DNA from: JAFDZV01 sp964455525
GTDB lineage: Bacteria; Bacteroidota; Ignavibacteria; OLB7
Direction: 5' to 3'
DNA length: 64,000 nt
NCBI GenBank assembly: GCA_964455525.1
Contig: CAYVWR010000001.1
Location: forward strand, 1,054,001-1,118,000
In this document: positions 15,755-24,905 of the stretch, one piece after another
Position numbering within the stretch: position 1 is the first letter of the stretch
Layout: the number at the start of each line of letters is the position of its first letter
Notes under the pieces: model-generated
What the model was told of the DNA's origin: nothing
The model's input: only the letters and a program-made list of their open reading frames with translations
Database searches by the model: none
Made by a program: the position numbers and the translations under genes

Positions 15755-16365
15755 TACATGCCTATGGACTTCAATGCCTCCGGCTCCGGCTTGCCAAGCG
15801 CAAGCTCCTGTCTAAGCTGCTGGAGTTGCTGCGGCGTTCCACCCTTCTGCACAAACGTGAGAAGACCGGCATCGGAAAGCCCAAAGGTCTTCAGCCCACT
15901 ATATTCACCTCCCGAAAGAAGGCTTTTTTTCTGCTGAAAACGCAGCTTGGCAAGCTCCAGTATCGTCACATCCCCCACATTTTTCTCTTTGAGCGCCCGT
16001 ATATCATCGGACCATGCCGGAATTGCGCCAAGATCGACAAGCTGGGTCATCACCGTGGCACCAACGCCCTGTGCGGCCAGGATCTGCACGGTAAAGCCAA
16101 GATCGAATTTGAGATCGCGCTTGTGCACGCTCTTGACCATCTGCACGATCGATGCATCGTCCAGCCCTCCCTGCTTCGCCTCGCCTATCGACTGAATCTC
16201 ATCCGGCGTCAGGTCCATCGTGCTGAGTTCAGCGGCGGCCGCCTCGGAAACCCCGGAAGAGGCCACCTGTTTTTTTGTCTCGGCATCTTCGCCACCACAG
16301 CCGATCAGCAATCCGGCGGCGAGAGCAGCCACCGCAAGACCACGCGAAATGTTCATGATCGTCAT
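15754..16365 (-). CDS. Predicted lipoprotein coupled to P-loop NTPase
   Basis: ATG 16365 is chosen because AAGGAG lies seven bases upstream. Residues 1-23 form a lipoprotein signal ending LLIGC (C23). The mature part has repeated short units such as TPDEIQSIGEAKQGGLDDASIVQMV and SDDIRALKEKNVGDVTILELAK, reminiscent of helical-hairpin repeats. Function unknown. The TAATG overlap with the downstream P-loop gene suggests a joint role at the envelope (inference). Confidence 0.7.
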   Translation of the reverse strand: MTIMNISRGLAVAALAAGLLIGCGGEDAETKKQVASSGVSEAAAAELSTMDLTPDEIQSIGEAKQGGLDDASIVQMVKSVHKRDLKFDLGFTVQILAAQGVGATVMTQLVDLGAIPAWSDDIRALKEKNVGDVTILELAKLRFQQKKSLLSGGEYSGLKTFGLSDAGLLTFVQKGGTPQQLQQLRQELALGKPEPEALKSIGM

Positions 16366-16418
16366 GAATCTTCTCCTTTCAGGAAACAACTATCTGGATG
16401 AAAACGGTCGGCAGCCGA

Positions 16419-17987
16419 TCATACCGCACGAACATCGTGCGCCATCTCGTCGCCGACCTGATGATCCGGCTCATCGGAACCCTCCATGCCTCCGCCCTCA
16501 CCAACCGGAATCTCCCTATCACTGGCATCAGAGGCAACGCCCGTGGCATCAGCATCATCGGCTGGGAGGGATTCCTCTTCAGGATGCCCCGTTTCCGCAC
16601 CCTGCTCCTGCCCGCCACCATCCTCCAGGGCACCTTCGGAAATCGGCTCGCTGGAAGGTTCGGCAGCCGACTGGCTGGGGGATTCCTCGGCATCGGCACC
16701 ATTGCCCCCCTGCCCCTCGCCCGATGCAACGGCATCAGGAACTTCATCGGCCAGCTCGCCGTCAGGCTCGGGGAGATGGCCGGCAGCCGCAACCCTTGCC
16801 TCGATCTCCTCCACCTCGGTGCTGGCATCCACCATGATAACCTCCGCCCTCTCGGCGCTATAGGCATCCTCCTCCATAAGCTCCTCGATCTCACGAAGTT
16901 TGGGAAGATCGCCAATCCCCCGAAGGCCGAAGATGCGAAGGAACTCCTCGGTCGTGCCGTACAGGAGCGGACGCCCAACCGCCTCGGAACGTCCGGTGAT
17001 GACGATAAGGTTTTTCTCCATGAGCGAGAGCAGCACCTGATCGCAGTTCACGCCGCGAATCGCCTCCACCTCCGGCTTCGAGACCGGCTGGCGGTAGGCA
17101 AGGATGGCAAGCGTTTCGAGCGCGGCCGGGGAAAGGCGCCTGCGCGCCTTGTCCTTGGAGAGCATGGCCACAAACTCACCATAATCACGGATGGTCGCAA
17201 ACTGAAATCCGCCGGCGACCTCAACGATGCGAAAAACACGGCCGGAACGCTCGTATTCATCGTTCAGCTCGTCGATCATCGCACGGAGATAGGCCTGATC
17301 GAGCGTCGCCGAAGGCTCCTGCCGTGCCATACGGGACTCCGCCCGCTGCATGGCGGCGGTCAGATCATCAGGGTTTAACTCCCCCTGCCTCGCCTCGTCC
17401 GATACTGCACCCTCATCAGAGATGGCCGCCTTGTCCGATACCGTAGAGGCTTCCAGTATAATATCCGGCCCATCGGCAAGGCTCTCCTGAGGGGGAACCG
17501 AGATATACCCCTCCGGCTCTACCATCATAGCCATGTCCGGCACTATCACGGCGCCGATGATATCGGCAGACACGTCAGGAAGCTCCCCCTCCGCCGTACC
17601 TGGATCATCGGGAACGATATCGGAGGTTATTTCCCCAGCCACCATAGAGGAACCAGGGGATGCTAGAAGAGGTTCCCCGCTATCGGCGATCGAGGCCGTT
17701 TCAGGCGCATCAGCCGGAGTGCCCGGCACCGTCTCGGCCTGTTCAACGGCTGTCTCCACGGGGGCTTCGCCCACCGGTTCGGCCTCCCCCACCGGCTCCT
17801 GCACCACCGCAGCAGCGGTCTCCACCGCAGCCATCATCCCTACCAATGGGGGGGTCTCCTCCCGCTCACCGGCCAGGAGGCGCAGCAGAGCACGAGCAGA
17901 CAGAGGTTCCTCGCTGGCAAAGATCATCGCCTCGATGATCGGCTTGAGCGTATCTGGATCTATTGCTATACGAGGCTGCTTGGACAT
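16419..17987 (-). CDS. scpB: Segregation and condensation protein B with large internal insertion
   Basis: ScpB forms the SMC-ScpAB condensin complex that compacts and segregates chromosomes. The 522-residue protein is about 2.5 times the usual length. The first winged-helix begins normally (IIEAMIFASEEPLSARALLRLLAG, 17-40). An acidic, Pro/Glu/Ala-rich low-complexity stretch of about 185 residues (42-228) follows, then the fold resumes with YLRAMIDELNDEYE and VEVAGGFQFAT (233-265). The second winged-helix with LSPAALETLAILAYRQPVSKPEVE and GRPLLYGTTEEFLRIFGL follows (285-355). A second acidic tail (~376-522) ends the protein. scpA lies 113 bp upstream. Confidence 0.92.
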   Translation of the reverse strand: MSKQPRIAIDPDTLKPIIEAMIFASEEPLSARALLRLLAGEREETPPLVGMMAAVETAAAVVQEPVGEAEPVGEAPVETAVEQAETVPGTPADAPETASIADSGEPLLASPGSSMVAGEITSDIVPDDPGTAEGELPDVSADIIGAVIVPDMAMMVEPEGYISVPPQESLADGPDIILEASTVSDKAAISDEGAVSDEARQGELNPDDLTAAMQRAESRMARQEPSATLDQAYLRAMIDELNDEYERSGRVFRIVEVAGGFQFATIRDYGEFVAMLSKDKARRRLSPAALETLAILAYRQPVSKPEVEAIRGVNCDQVLLSLMEKNLIVITGRSEAVGRPLLYGTTEEFLRIFGLRGIGDLPKLREIEELMEEDAYSAERAEVIMVDASTEVEEIEARVAAAGHLPEPDGELADEVPDAVASGEGQGGNGADAEESPSQSAAEPSSEPISEGALEDGGGQEQGAETGHPEEESLPADDADATGVASDASDREIPVGEGGGMEGSDEPDHQVGDEMAHDVRAV

Positions 17988-18100
17988 CTCTATGAACCGA
18001 GGAAAATGGGAATGCTTGTATGGAAAGAGGGTCGAGAGGGATTGGCTGGAAACCCCGAGGTACCCTCACGGCCTGTGTGCCGGGGGGGAAGGTTATCGTT

Positions 18101-18832
18101 CTACACCCTGTACAGCAGGATGTCCTCGAAGTTCTCCTCCTGGTGGAATGCGATCACCTGATTCTTGATAAGCTCAAGGAGCGCCAGAAAGGTGACGATA
18201 ATGCCAACCCGTTCAAGGCGCCGGACGATCTCGAAAAAGGTGATCTGCGATCGCTGGACAAAGAGGGAAAGAATATACTCGGTCTGCTCCTCGATCGTAT
18301 AACTGATCCGCTCGACAACATGGACAGTCCTTTTAGGAGCCTTGTCGAGCGCCCGCTTGAACGCGGTAAGGAGATCGAACAGGGTGACATTGCGGAGCAC
18401 ATCTTCGGCGGTTTCCTCGTGCACGATCCTCTCATCCGCCTTGAAATATTGCCGGTAATAGACGTAGCGCTGCTCATCCTCACGAACCTTGAGATGTCCG
18501 GCGACCTCCTTGTACTGCCTGTACTCCAGGAGCCGCCGCACCAGCTCGGCACGTGGATCTTCCTCATCGTCGTCATCGTCGGTGCCGCGCTCCGGCTTCG
18601 GCAGCAGCATCTTTACCTTGATCTGCATCAGCGTGGCAGCCATCACGATAAACTCCCCTGCCTGCTCCAGATCGAGCGCCTGGATCGCCTGGGTATAGAG
18701 AAGGAATTCCTCGGTGATCCGGGCTATCGGGATATCGTAAATGTCCAGCTCGTCCCGCTTGATAAAAAACAGAAGCAGATCGAGCGGTCCCTCGAAATTG
18801 GAGAGGGACACAACGTACGGGCTTGCACTCAT
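18101..18832 (-). CDS. scpA: Segregation and condensation protein A (kleisin)
   Basis: I used ATG 18832, giving MSASPYVVSLSNFEGPLDLL, because the FEGPLDLLL motif normally lies close to the N-terminus of ScpA; the frame extends 32 residues further upstream. The 243-residue kleisin bridges SMC heads and binds ScpB. It shows DIPIARITEEFL and GEFIVMAATLMQIKVKMLLP, both typical, an acidic linker with five aspartates (~85-92), and a C-terminal winged-helix region. It precedes scpB. Confidence 0.93.
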   Translation of the reverse strand: MSASPYVVSLSNFEGPLDLLLFFIKRDELDIYDIPIARITEEFLLYTQAIQALDLEQAGEFIVMAATLMQIKVKMLLPKPERGTDDDDDEEDPRAELVRRLLEYRQYKEVAGHLKVREDEQRYVYYRQYFKADERIVHEETAEDVLRNVTLFDLLTAFKRALDKAPKRTVHVVERISYTIEEQTEYILSLFVQRSQITFFEIVRRLERVGIIVTFLALLELIKNQVIAFHQEENFEDILLYRV

Positions 18833-19069
18833 TACTGGCGAAGATACAAAATTGGGCGCCTCGAAGCCGTTTCCGGCCGATATCCTCTGCTGTTCGATGG
18901 GGATTGCAGGCTCCGGGCGGTGCACCATGGCATGGGAGCAAACGCAAAGAAACTCGTATCACCGATATGGGGTTCGGAACTCTACCGGCCCTATGAGGGG
19001 AACAAAGATAATCCATCATCCGATACGGGATTATGGCCCGGGAACTGCACGAACGAGTAATTTTGTGCT

Positions 19070-20173
19070 ATGAATATCTTGAAACCCCTTGTGATAACCG
19101 CAGCCGCAGCAAGCCTGCTGGTGTATATCGCCTGCTCCAACGAGCCGGATGGGTTCCGCTATGCCGCCCCCGGCCGTGGCATCAACCTTCCGGCCGATCA
19201 TGCCGCACATCCCGAATATCAGAATGAGTGGTGGTACTATACCGGACATCTCCGCTCCAGCGACGGACGCCGCTTTGGCTTCCAGCTTACCTGGTTCCGT
19301 GTGGGACTCTCCAAGGAGCAGCAGGAAGGCTCACGGTTCAAGGCGACGACATTCTATTTCGCCCATTTCACCGTTGTGGACAAGGACAATGGGACATTCC
19401 ACTATGCCGAACGCTCATCGCGAGGGGGGGAGTACGATGATGCCGGGGCAGACAGCCGTTACCTCCGCACCTGGATCGGCGACTGGCGCCTTGAAGGACT
19501 CGGAGAGATGTTCTATATGTCCGGCCGGACCGATACGATGGCGCTCTCGCTGATCGTCACGCCAAAGAAACCGGCCATTCTCCAAGGTGACAATGGATAT
19601 TCCCGCAAGGGGGATGGTCCGAACAATGCCTCGATGTATTATTCCATGACCCGTCTCGGCGCCATCGGCGTTCTTACGATCGATGGGAAACCACTGGAAG
19701 TGGAGGGAGAAGCATGGATGGATCATGAGTTCGGAACCTCGCAGCTCGCAATGGATCAGGTGGGCTGGGACTGGTTCTCGCTCCAGCTTGCCAACAACGA
19801 GGAGCTTATGCTGTATGGCCTGCGCCGTCCCGATGGAAGCTATGATCCCAATGCCAACGGAACCTATGTGAAGGCCGATGGAACACGGATGCCGCTCTCG
19901 CCGAGCGATTACACCATCGAAGTACTGGATCGCTGGAAAAGCCCCAGCAGCGGAGCCGACTATCCGGCCAAATGGCGGATAACGGTTCCCAAGCTGGGAC
20001 TGGAGGCCAACGTAACGCCGTACCTGGCCAACCAGGAATTGCAGACCGACAACAGCGCGAGGGTCACCTACTGGGAAGGAGCGGTGAACGTGGATGCACA
20101 GATACAGGGAAAGCCGGTAGCGGGCGAGGGGTATGTAGAGCTTACCGGGTATGCGGGTGCATTGCGACTGTAA
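19070..20173 (+). CDS. CrtC/AttH lipocalin-like lipoprotein
   Basis: This 367-residue protein has a lipoprotein signal ending LLVYIAC (C22). The mature part has HPEYQNEWWYYTGHL, FGFQLTWFRVG, GEAWMDHEFGTSQLA and WDWFSLQLANNEELMLYGLR, the hallmarks of the hydroxyneurosporene synthase/AttH family (two lipocalin-like barrels, carotenoid 1,2-hydratase CrtC). Whether it hydrates a lipid-like substrate is unknown; no carotenoid gene is nearby. It is divergent from scpA and is followed by a hairpin. Confidence 0.88.
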   Translation: MNILKPLVITAAAASLLVYIACSNEPDGFRYAAPGRGINLPADHAAHPEYQNEWWYYTGHLRSSDGRRFGFQLTWFRVGLSKEQQEGSRFKATTFYFAHFTVVDKDNGTFHYAERSSRGGEYDDAGADSRYLRTWIGDWRLEGLGEMFYMSGRTDTMALSLIVTPKKPAILQGDNGYSRKGDGPNNASMYYSMTRLGAIGVLTIDGKPLEVEGEAWMDHEFGTSQLAMDQVGWDWFSLQLANNEELMLYGLRRPDGSYDPNANGTYVKADGTRMPLSPSDYTIEVLDRWKSPSSGADYPAKWRITVPKLGLEANVTPYLANQELQTDNSARVTYWEGAVNVDAQIQGKPVAGEGYVELTGYAGALRL

Positions 20174-20226
20174 AGGGGAACGTAGTGCACAACGACAGAC
20201 GGGATATCGCGCAACGTGGCAAAGAT

Positions 20227-20260
20227 GCAGAGGCGCCAACTCTCTTGCTGGCGTCTCTGC
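20227..20260 (+). terminator. Hairpin downstream of CrtC-like gene
   Basis: GCAGAGGCGCCA pairs with TGGCGTCTCTGC (12 bp with one G-T pair, 10-nt loop), 54 nt after the stop codon. It has no strong U-tract. Confidence 0.5.
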
Positions 20261-20382
20261 ACGAACCGTTCCATGCGTGCATCCCACCTCATAATTCACC
20301 AACCGTCATCAACGATTCCTGCCCGTCTCCGTACCTTTGCGATTATTCCACGTAAATCATCCTACCATGAGGAGAACCAGAA

Positions 20383-21873
20383 TTGGCCAACGTATTCAAG
20401 AATTATATCAACGGTGAGTGGGTCGATGCCCGCTCCGGCGCCACCTTCGAGAATCGCAATCCCGCCGATACCAACGATCTGATAGGAACATTCCCGAAAA
20501 GCGATGGCACCGATGTGGATGCCGCCACCGCTGCCGCTGCCGAGGCCTTTCAAGCATGGCGCTTGATGCCTGCACCGAAGCGTGGCGACCTGCTCCGCGT
20601 GGCCGGTGATATTCTCGCACGGCGCAAGGATGAGCTTGCACGCCATATGACCCGCGAGATGGGAAAACCGGTCTTCGAGACAAAGGGAGATGTCCAGGAG
20701 GCGATCGACACGGCATATTACGCCGCCACCGAGACCCGGCGCCTGTTCGGGTACAATGCTCCGAGCGAGATGGCGAACAAGGTCAATCTCTCGTTTCGCA
20801 TGCCAATCGGCGTCTGCGGCATCATCACGGCATGGAACTTCCCGATGGCAGTGCCAAGCTGGAAGATTCTCCCGGCGCTTGCCTGCGGCAACACGATCGT
20901 CTACAAGCCATCCGAGGATGCTCCGCACTCCGGCAATCTGATGGCGGAAGTCCTCGAAGAGGCTGGCATCCCGGCAGGAGTCTTCAACGTGGTACATGGT
21001 GCCGCCGAGTGCGGATCGGCCATCGTAGAGCACCCGGATATCAAGGTGATCGGCTTCACCGGCTCCACACAGGTCGGCAACGAAATCGCCTCCCGCGCCG
21101 GCGCGATGAACAAGAAGGTCTCGCTGGAAATGGGAGGGAAAAACGCTCAGATCGTTATGCCCGATGCAGACATCGATCTGGCATTGGAAGGGGTGCTCTG
21201 GGGCGCGTTCGGCACAACCGGACAGCGTTGCACCGCCACCAGCCGCCTTATCCTGCACGAGTCGATCTATGATGACTTCATCAATCGCCTTATCACCCGT
21301 GCGGCAAAGCTGCGGATCGGGCCTGGCCTGGCCGATGATACCGAGATGGGTCCGGTGATCAACGAAGCACAGCTCCGAAGGGTGGAGGAATATGTGCGCA
21401 TCGGACGTGAGGAGGATGGCGCTCTGTGCGTGCTTGGCGGCGATCGTCTCACCGAAGTTGCCGAAGCCGCTCATGGCTGGTTCTTCCTGCCGACGATCTT
21501 CATCGATGTGACACGCGATATGCGTATCGCCCGTGAGGAGATCTTTGGCCCGGTGCTCTCGGTGCTGAAAGCAAAGGATCTGAGCGACGCTATCGACATC
21601 CTGAACGATACGCCGTATGGGTTATCCTCCAGCCTCTATACTGCAAATGTCAATGATGCGTTCCGCGCCATCCGCGATATCGAGGCGGGCATCACCTATA
21701 TCAACGTCCCCACGATCGGCGCCGAGGCACATATGCCGTTCGGCGGTGTGAAGGGAACCGGCAACGGCCATCGCGAGGGAGGCTGGACCGTGTTCGATAT
21801 CTTCACCGAGTGGAAGACCGTCTATATCGACTACTCCGGCTCGTTGCAGCGGGCACAGATCGATAACTACTAA
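20383..21873 (+). CDS. NAD(P)-dependent aldehyde dehydrogenase
   Basis: The start is TTG 20383 behind GAGGAG nine bases upstream; the nearby ATG at 20367 is out of frame. The 496-residue enzyme has the cofactor region TAWNFPMAVPSWK (N152), the general base E249 in LEMGG, and the catalytic C283 in GQRCTATSR, followed by EEIFGPVL. It oxidises an aldehyde to a carboxylate in the cytoplasm. The overall sequence resembles alpha-ketoglutaric-semialdehyde or ALDH7/11-like enzymes, but the substrate cannot be fixed. It stands alone with its own terminator. Confidence 0.93.
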   Translation: MANVFKNYINGEWVDARSGATFENRNPADTNDLIGTFPKSDGTDVDAATAAAAEAFQAWRLMPAPKRGDLLRVAGDILARRKDELARHMTREMGKPVFETKGDVQEAIDTAYYAATETRRLFGYNAPSEMANKVNLSFRMPIGVCGIITAWNFPMAVPSWKILPALACGNTIVYKPSEDAPHSGNLMAEVLEEAGIPAGVFNVVHGAAECGSAIVEHPDIKVIGFTGSTQVGNEIASRAGAMNKKVSLEMGGKNAQIVMPDADIDLALEGVLWGAFGTTGQRCTATSRLILHESIYDDFINRLITRAAKLRIGPGLADDTEMGPVINEAQLRRVEEYVRIGREEDGALCVLGGDRLTEVAEAAHGWFFLPTIFIDVTRDMRIAREEIFGPVLSVLKAKDLSDAIDILNDTPYGLSSSLYTANVNDAFRAIRDIEAGITYINVPTIGAEAHMPFGGVKGTGNGHREGGWTVFDIFTEWKTVYIDYSGSLQRAQIDNY

Positions 21874-21896
21874 CGCCAGCCACGTACTCGAACCAG

Positions 21897-21928
21897 AATG
21901 CCGGAGGGAATCGTCTCCCCCCGGCATT
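21897..21928 (+). terminator. Terminator of aldehyde dehydrogenase gene
   Basis: AATGCCGG-aGGG...CCCC-CCGGCATT forms a strong stem 24 nt after the stop codon, followed by a T-containing stretch GCTGTTAT. Confidence 0.65.
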
Positions 21929-22139
21929 GCTGTTATAAAAAGCTACGGACAGGCCCGATGTACAACCGATTCCCATCGTCGTCGGCTGCATTCCACACGA
22001 TCATCATGCGCCACAGCGTTTCCGGCCTCCTCCCCTTCTCCGAAATGGGCACAGTAGAAAAATGTACTATGCGAGATCGGAATTCCCTGCGATTTTACTA
22101 TGTTTGGTCTCTCCATAGAATCATCGCAAAGGTCATACT

Positions 22140-23279
22140 ATGCCAACACCCACCTACACGCCCGAACAGCTCGCACGTCTGCACCGTGCGCGTACATGGC
22201 CCAAGGATATTCCAATGCCCCCCACAGGAGGGTATAGGAGCAGACAGCCCTGGAGCTACGAGGATGAGGAGCTACTGCGACGCTGCTATCTGGAGTATGG
22301 CTCGCTCTATGCCGCACGGGTTCTGGGACGCTCGCGGATAGCAGTACGGAACAGGGCGTATCGCCTGAAGATATCCATGCCACCCGGCAGGCCCTGGACC
22401 AAGGCCGAGAATCGCTTTCTTAAAAAAAATCGTCACCGTCTTACCGCACCGCAAATGGCGGCACACCTGAACCGCACACCCGGAGGGGTCCAGGTCCAGC
22501 TCAAGAAGCTTGCGCTCACAAAACCCCAGGCACAGCAATGGAGCGAAGCCGATACCGAATTTCTACGACAGCACTGTTATACCATGCCACATGGCAAGCT
22601 TGCCGCGCACCTTGGACGAACACGTGCAGCAGTTGTGCGCCGTATCGGCCTTATCGGCATCCCTCCCTCACGCACCATCTTCGTTCCCACAGCAAGCGAC
22701 AAGGCGTTCATCCGCAGAACCATGGGACATCTCTCCTTTGTCGAAATAGCACGACATCTGGGCACCTATGCCGAGGCGGTAGCGAAGATCGCCCTGGAAT
22801 TCGGATTTCGCGCCCGCCCCACAACCCGCCCCTGGACCGACAAAGACGACGCCATGCTCCGAAAGCTCTATGGTAGCGTCCCACGCAAGGAGATTGCCAG
22901 ACAGATGAATAGAACATGCCAGGCAGTGGCCATCCGTGCAGGACATCTCGGGATACGAGAAAAAAGAGCGCTGTTCTGGAGCGCCGATGAAGACGCCCGG
23001 CTCAGCGAACTGCACCGCAGGGGCATGAGCTACGACCAGATAGCAGAGCAGCTTGGCCGCAGCCGCGAAGCAGTGCATGGACGTACCCAGAAAATAGGGC
23101 TTACCAGCACACAACGGCAGCGCGCTCCGCACTGGACCGAACAGACGATCGCAGAGTTCCGAAAGCTCTGGGGTACGATGCCCTGTGAGGAGATCATGGC
23201 CCGCTTGCAGCGTAGCCGGACATCGGTTCTGCTCAAAGCTCGCCAACTGGGGCTTACCATGCCGCGCGCAGAAACCTAG
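22140..23279 (+). CDS. Protein of seven tandem Myb/SANT-like helix-turn-helix units
   Basis: The 379-residue protein is built of seven units of ~42 residues spaced ~48 apart: about 37-78, 85-126, 133-174, 182-223, 231-272, 279-321 and 331-372. Each starts with a Trp (PWS, PWT, QWS, FWS, HWT; unit 4 lacks it). An acidic D/E cluster, a Leu, then IAxxLxRSxxAV and a basic xxRAxxLGI end follow, as in Myb/SANT-type or GcrA-like DNA-binding helices. Net charge is strongly positive. No other domain is seen. AAGG lies eight bases upstream of the ATG. It probably binds DNA across a long site; its target and role are unknown. It is monocistronic. Confidence 0.8.
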   Translation: MPTPTYTPEQLARLHRARTWPKDIPMPPTGGYRSRQPWSYEDEELLRRCYLEYGSLYAARVLGRSRIAVRNRAYRLKISMPPGRPWTKAENRFLKKNRHRLTAPQMAAHLNRTPGGVQVQLKKLALTKPQAQQWSEADTEFLRQHCYTMPHGKLAAHLGRTRAAVVRRIGLIGIPPSRTIFVPTASDKAFIRRTMGHLSFVEIARHLGTYAEAVAKIALEFGFRARPTTRPWTDKDDAMLRKLYGSVPRKEIARQMNRTCQAVAIRAGHLGIREKRALFWSADEDARLSELHRRGMSYDQIAEQLGRSREAVHGRTQKIGLTSTQRQRAPHWTEQTIAEFRKLWGTMPCEEIMARLQRSRTSVLLKARQLGLTMPRAET

Positions 23280-23545
23280 ACAGAGAAGAATGATGGCGAT
23301 CTGGCACAGCATGATGGATCGGGCCTGGAACAGAAAGTCACGCAGGCATTGAGCCGACCGCTCCCGGCGATTACAACCCGAGCGGAAAACCTGGCACAAC
23401 ACGACCGGAACAGGGAAAGAGGTCCCTCGCACACACAAACACCAGGGCGATCGCTCTCGCCCCGATAGAGCAATGCCGGAAGGGCCGCTCGATCTCCCCC
23501 CGGCGTAAACGAACCCGGTCGGGGGCCCTCAGCCCGGGCACGCAT

Positions 23546-24613
23546 CTATCCTCCGGCATTCATAATTGCGCTCCGTACCGCAAGGAAACGATGGCGCCAG
23601 TCGTGATAGCTTAGAAGATCCTGATCGGACCAGATGTGATTAAGGTCGCGCACCCTGCCATCAACGATTGGCAGAGCACTGTTCGAGGCCCAGGGATCGA
23701 GATGGAGATAATAATAATCGTGCTCGGCATCCACCAGATGCTCATCATGACGAAGAAAGATGATCGCCTCCTGCCCCGGCCGCATGCCAAACCGTTGTTC
23801 GCCGGTCAGAAACGCAGGATCATCAATCGTATAGGGAAAGGGGATATCATCGCGATCGCGCGACCCGATGGTGGGCTGCAAATAGGTATCGGGGGTATAC
23901 TGGAACTGGATACTCCCGGTGCGGTTATCCGGTGCTGCCGTGGCAAGCTCCAAACGCTCATACGGCTGGAAGCACTGCCCCTTCAAGGTATCGAGCACCT
24001 CGGCGGTCACTCTGTAATAGTGATTCTCCAACTGCCCTTCATCGAAGGATGGGTCCACCGACCGAATCTTCACACGCAGGATATAGTCCGCGCGCAGGGT
24101 GGAATACAGGGCATTGTCCTGGCGCCCCCCCGTGTTTCTGATGTGGTTGTACACCACATGGCTGAACTGTCGCAAACTGGAGCCAGAGCGATCGCTGCGA
24201 TGCATCTCGGCACCATCGGCATACTGCGCGAAGATCACCGGATTATAATCGTTCATCTGAAAGAGATAGCTCGCGAGCCGACCGATCGAACCGTGTTTCA
24301 TCCCACGAAGATCAGCATCCTGCAAAAGCCTGTCGAGGTTCGGAGAACGCATCAGCGTATCAACATACAGATATGCATCACGTATGGCTGGTGCCATCGC
24401 CGGATCGGCAAGCGGGCTGTGCCGCAACAGAGGGTATTGGATTCGATAGAATGGCAGTGTGGTATCATACCACTGGCGTGTATTGACAAGACGGGAGGTC
24501 TCGTGCCGTCTATATTCCGCTCCGGTCTGCGCAGCAACATCAGTCGCCGATGCAGCCAATCCAATCCCAAGCAGGGCGGTGGCCATCGCCCCTGTCAATC
24601 GTCCGCTCATCAT
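23546..24613 (-). CDS. Secreted protein of unknown function
   Basis: I chose ATG 24613 with AAAAGGA upstream; it gives a 355-residue protein with a signal peptide (MMSGRLTGAMATALLGIG..., cleavage near DVAAQ). The open frame extends 84 residues further upstream without a signal. The mature region is rich in Tyr, Asp and Arg (HDYYYLHLDPWAS, YNHIRNTGG) and includes a strand-rich part with VKIRSVDP and YRVTAEVLDTLKGQCFQ, a pattern seen in proteins with a TIMP/NTR-like fold. I do not recognise the family. Confidence 0.65.
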   Translation of the reverse strand: MMSGRLTGAMATALLGIGLAASATDVAAQTGAEYRRHETSRLVNTRQWYDTTLPFYRIQYPLLRHSPLADPAMAPAIRDAYLYVDTLMRSPNLDRLLQDADLRGMKHGSIGRLASYLFQMNDYNPVIFAQYADGAEMHRSDRSGSSLRQFSHVVYNHIRNTGGRQDNALYSTLRADYILRVKIRSVDPSFDEGQLENHYYRVTAEVLDTLKGQCFQPYERLELATAAPDNRTGSIQFQYTPDTYLQPTIGSRDRDDIPFPYTIDDPAFLTGEQRFGMRPGQEAIIFLRHDEHLVDAEHDYYYLHLDPWASNSALPIVDGRVRDLNHIWSDQDLLSYHDWRHRFLAVRSAIMNAGG

Positions 24614-24905
24614 GTGATGGGTCCTTTTCGTAAGAGAGGCATCCGGGACCTTTTTCAGTAGATTCGCCCATGCGGTCCAGCCCAGCGAACGTACATCCCG
24701 GTCGATCGTCCGTTCCCCTGTCCACCGCACTAGCCCCTCTGCCCTGGAACGGTTGGCACACCCTCCGCATCGCCCATGATGCGTTCGGGAAGGGCGCCGT
24801 CTGGTCCAATCGTCGGTGCCCATCCCGGCAATCCTCTGGTAGGGAGGATTGGAAGGAAGCTCCAATATATCCCAAATCCTCGCTATTGTTTCGAGAACTT
24901 TTTTT

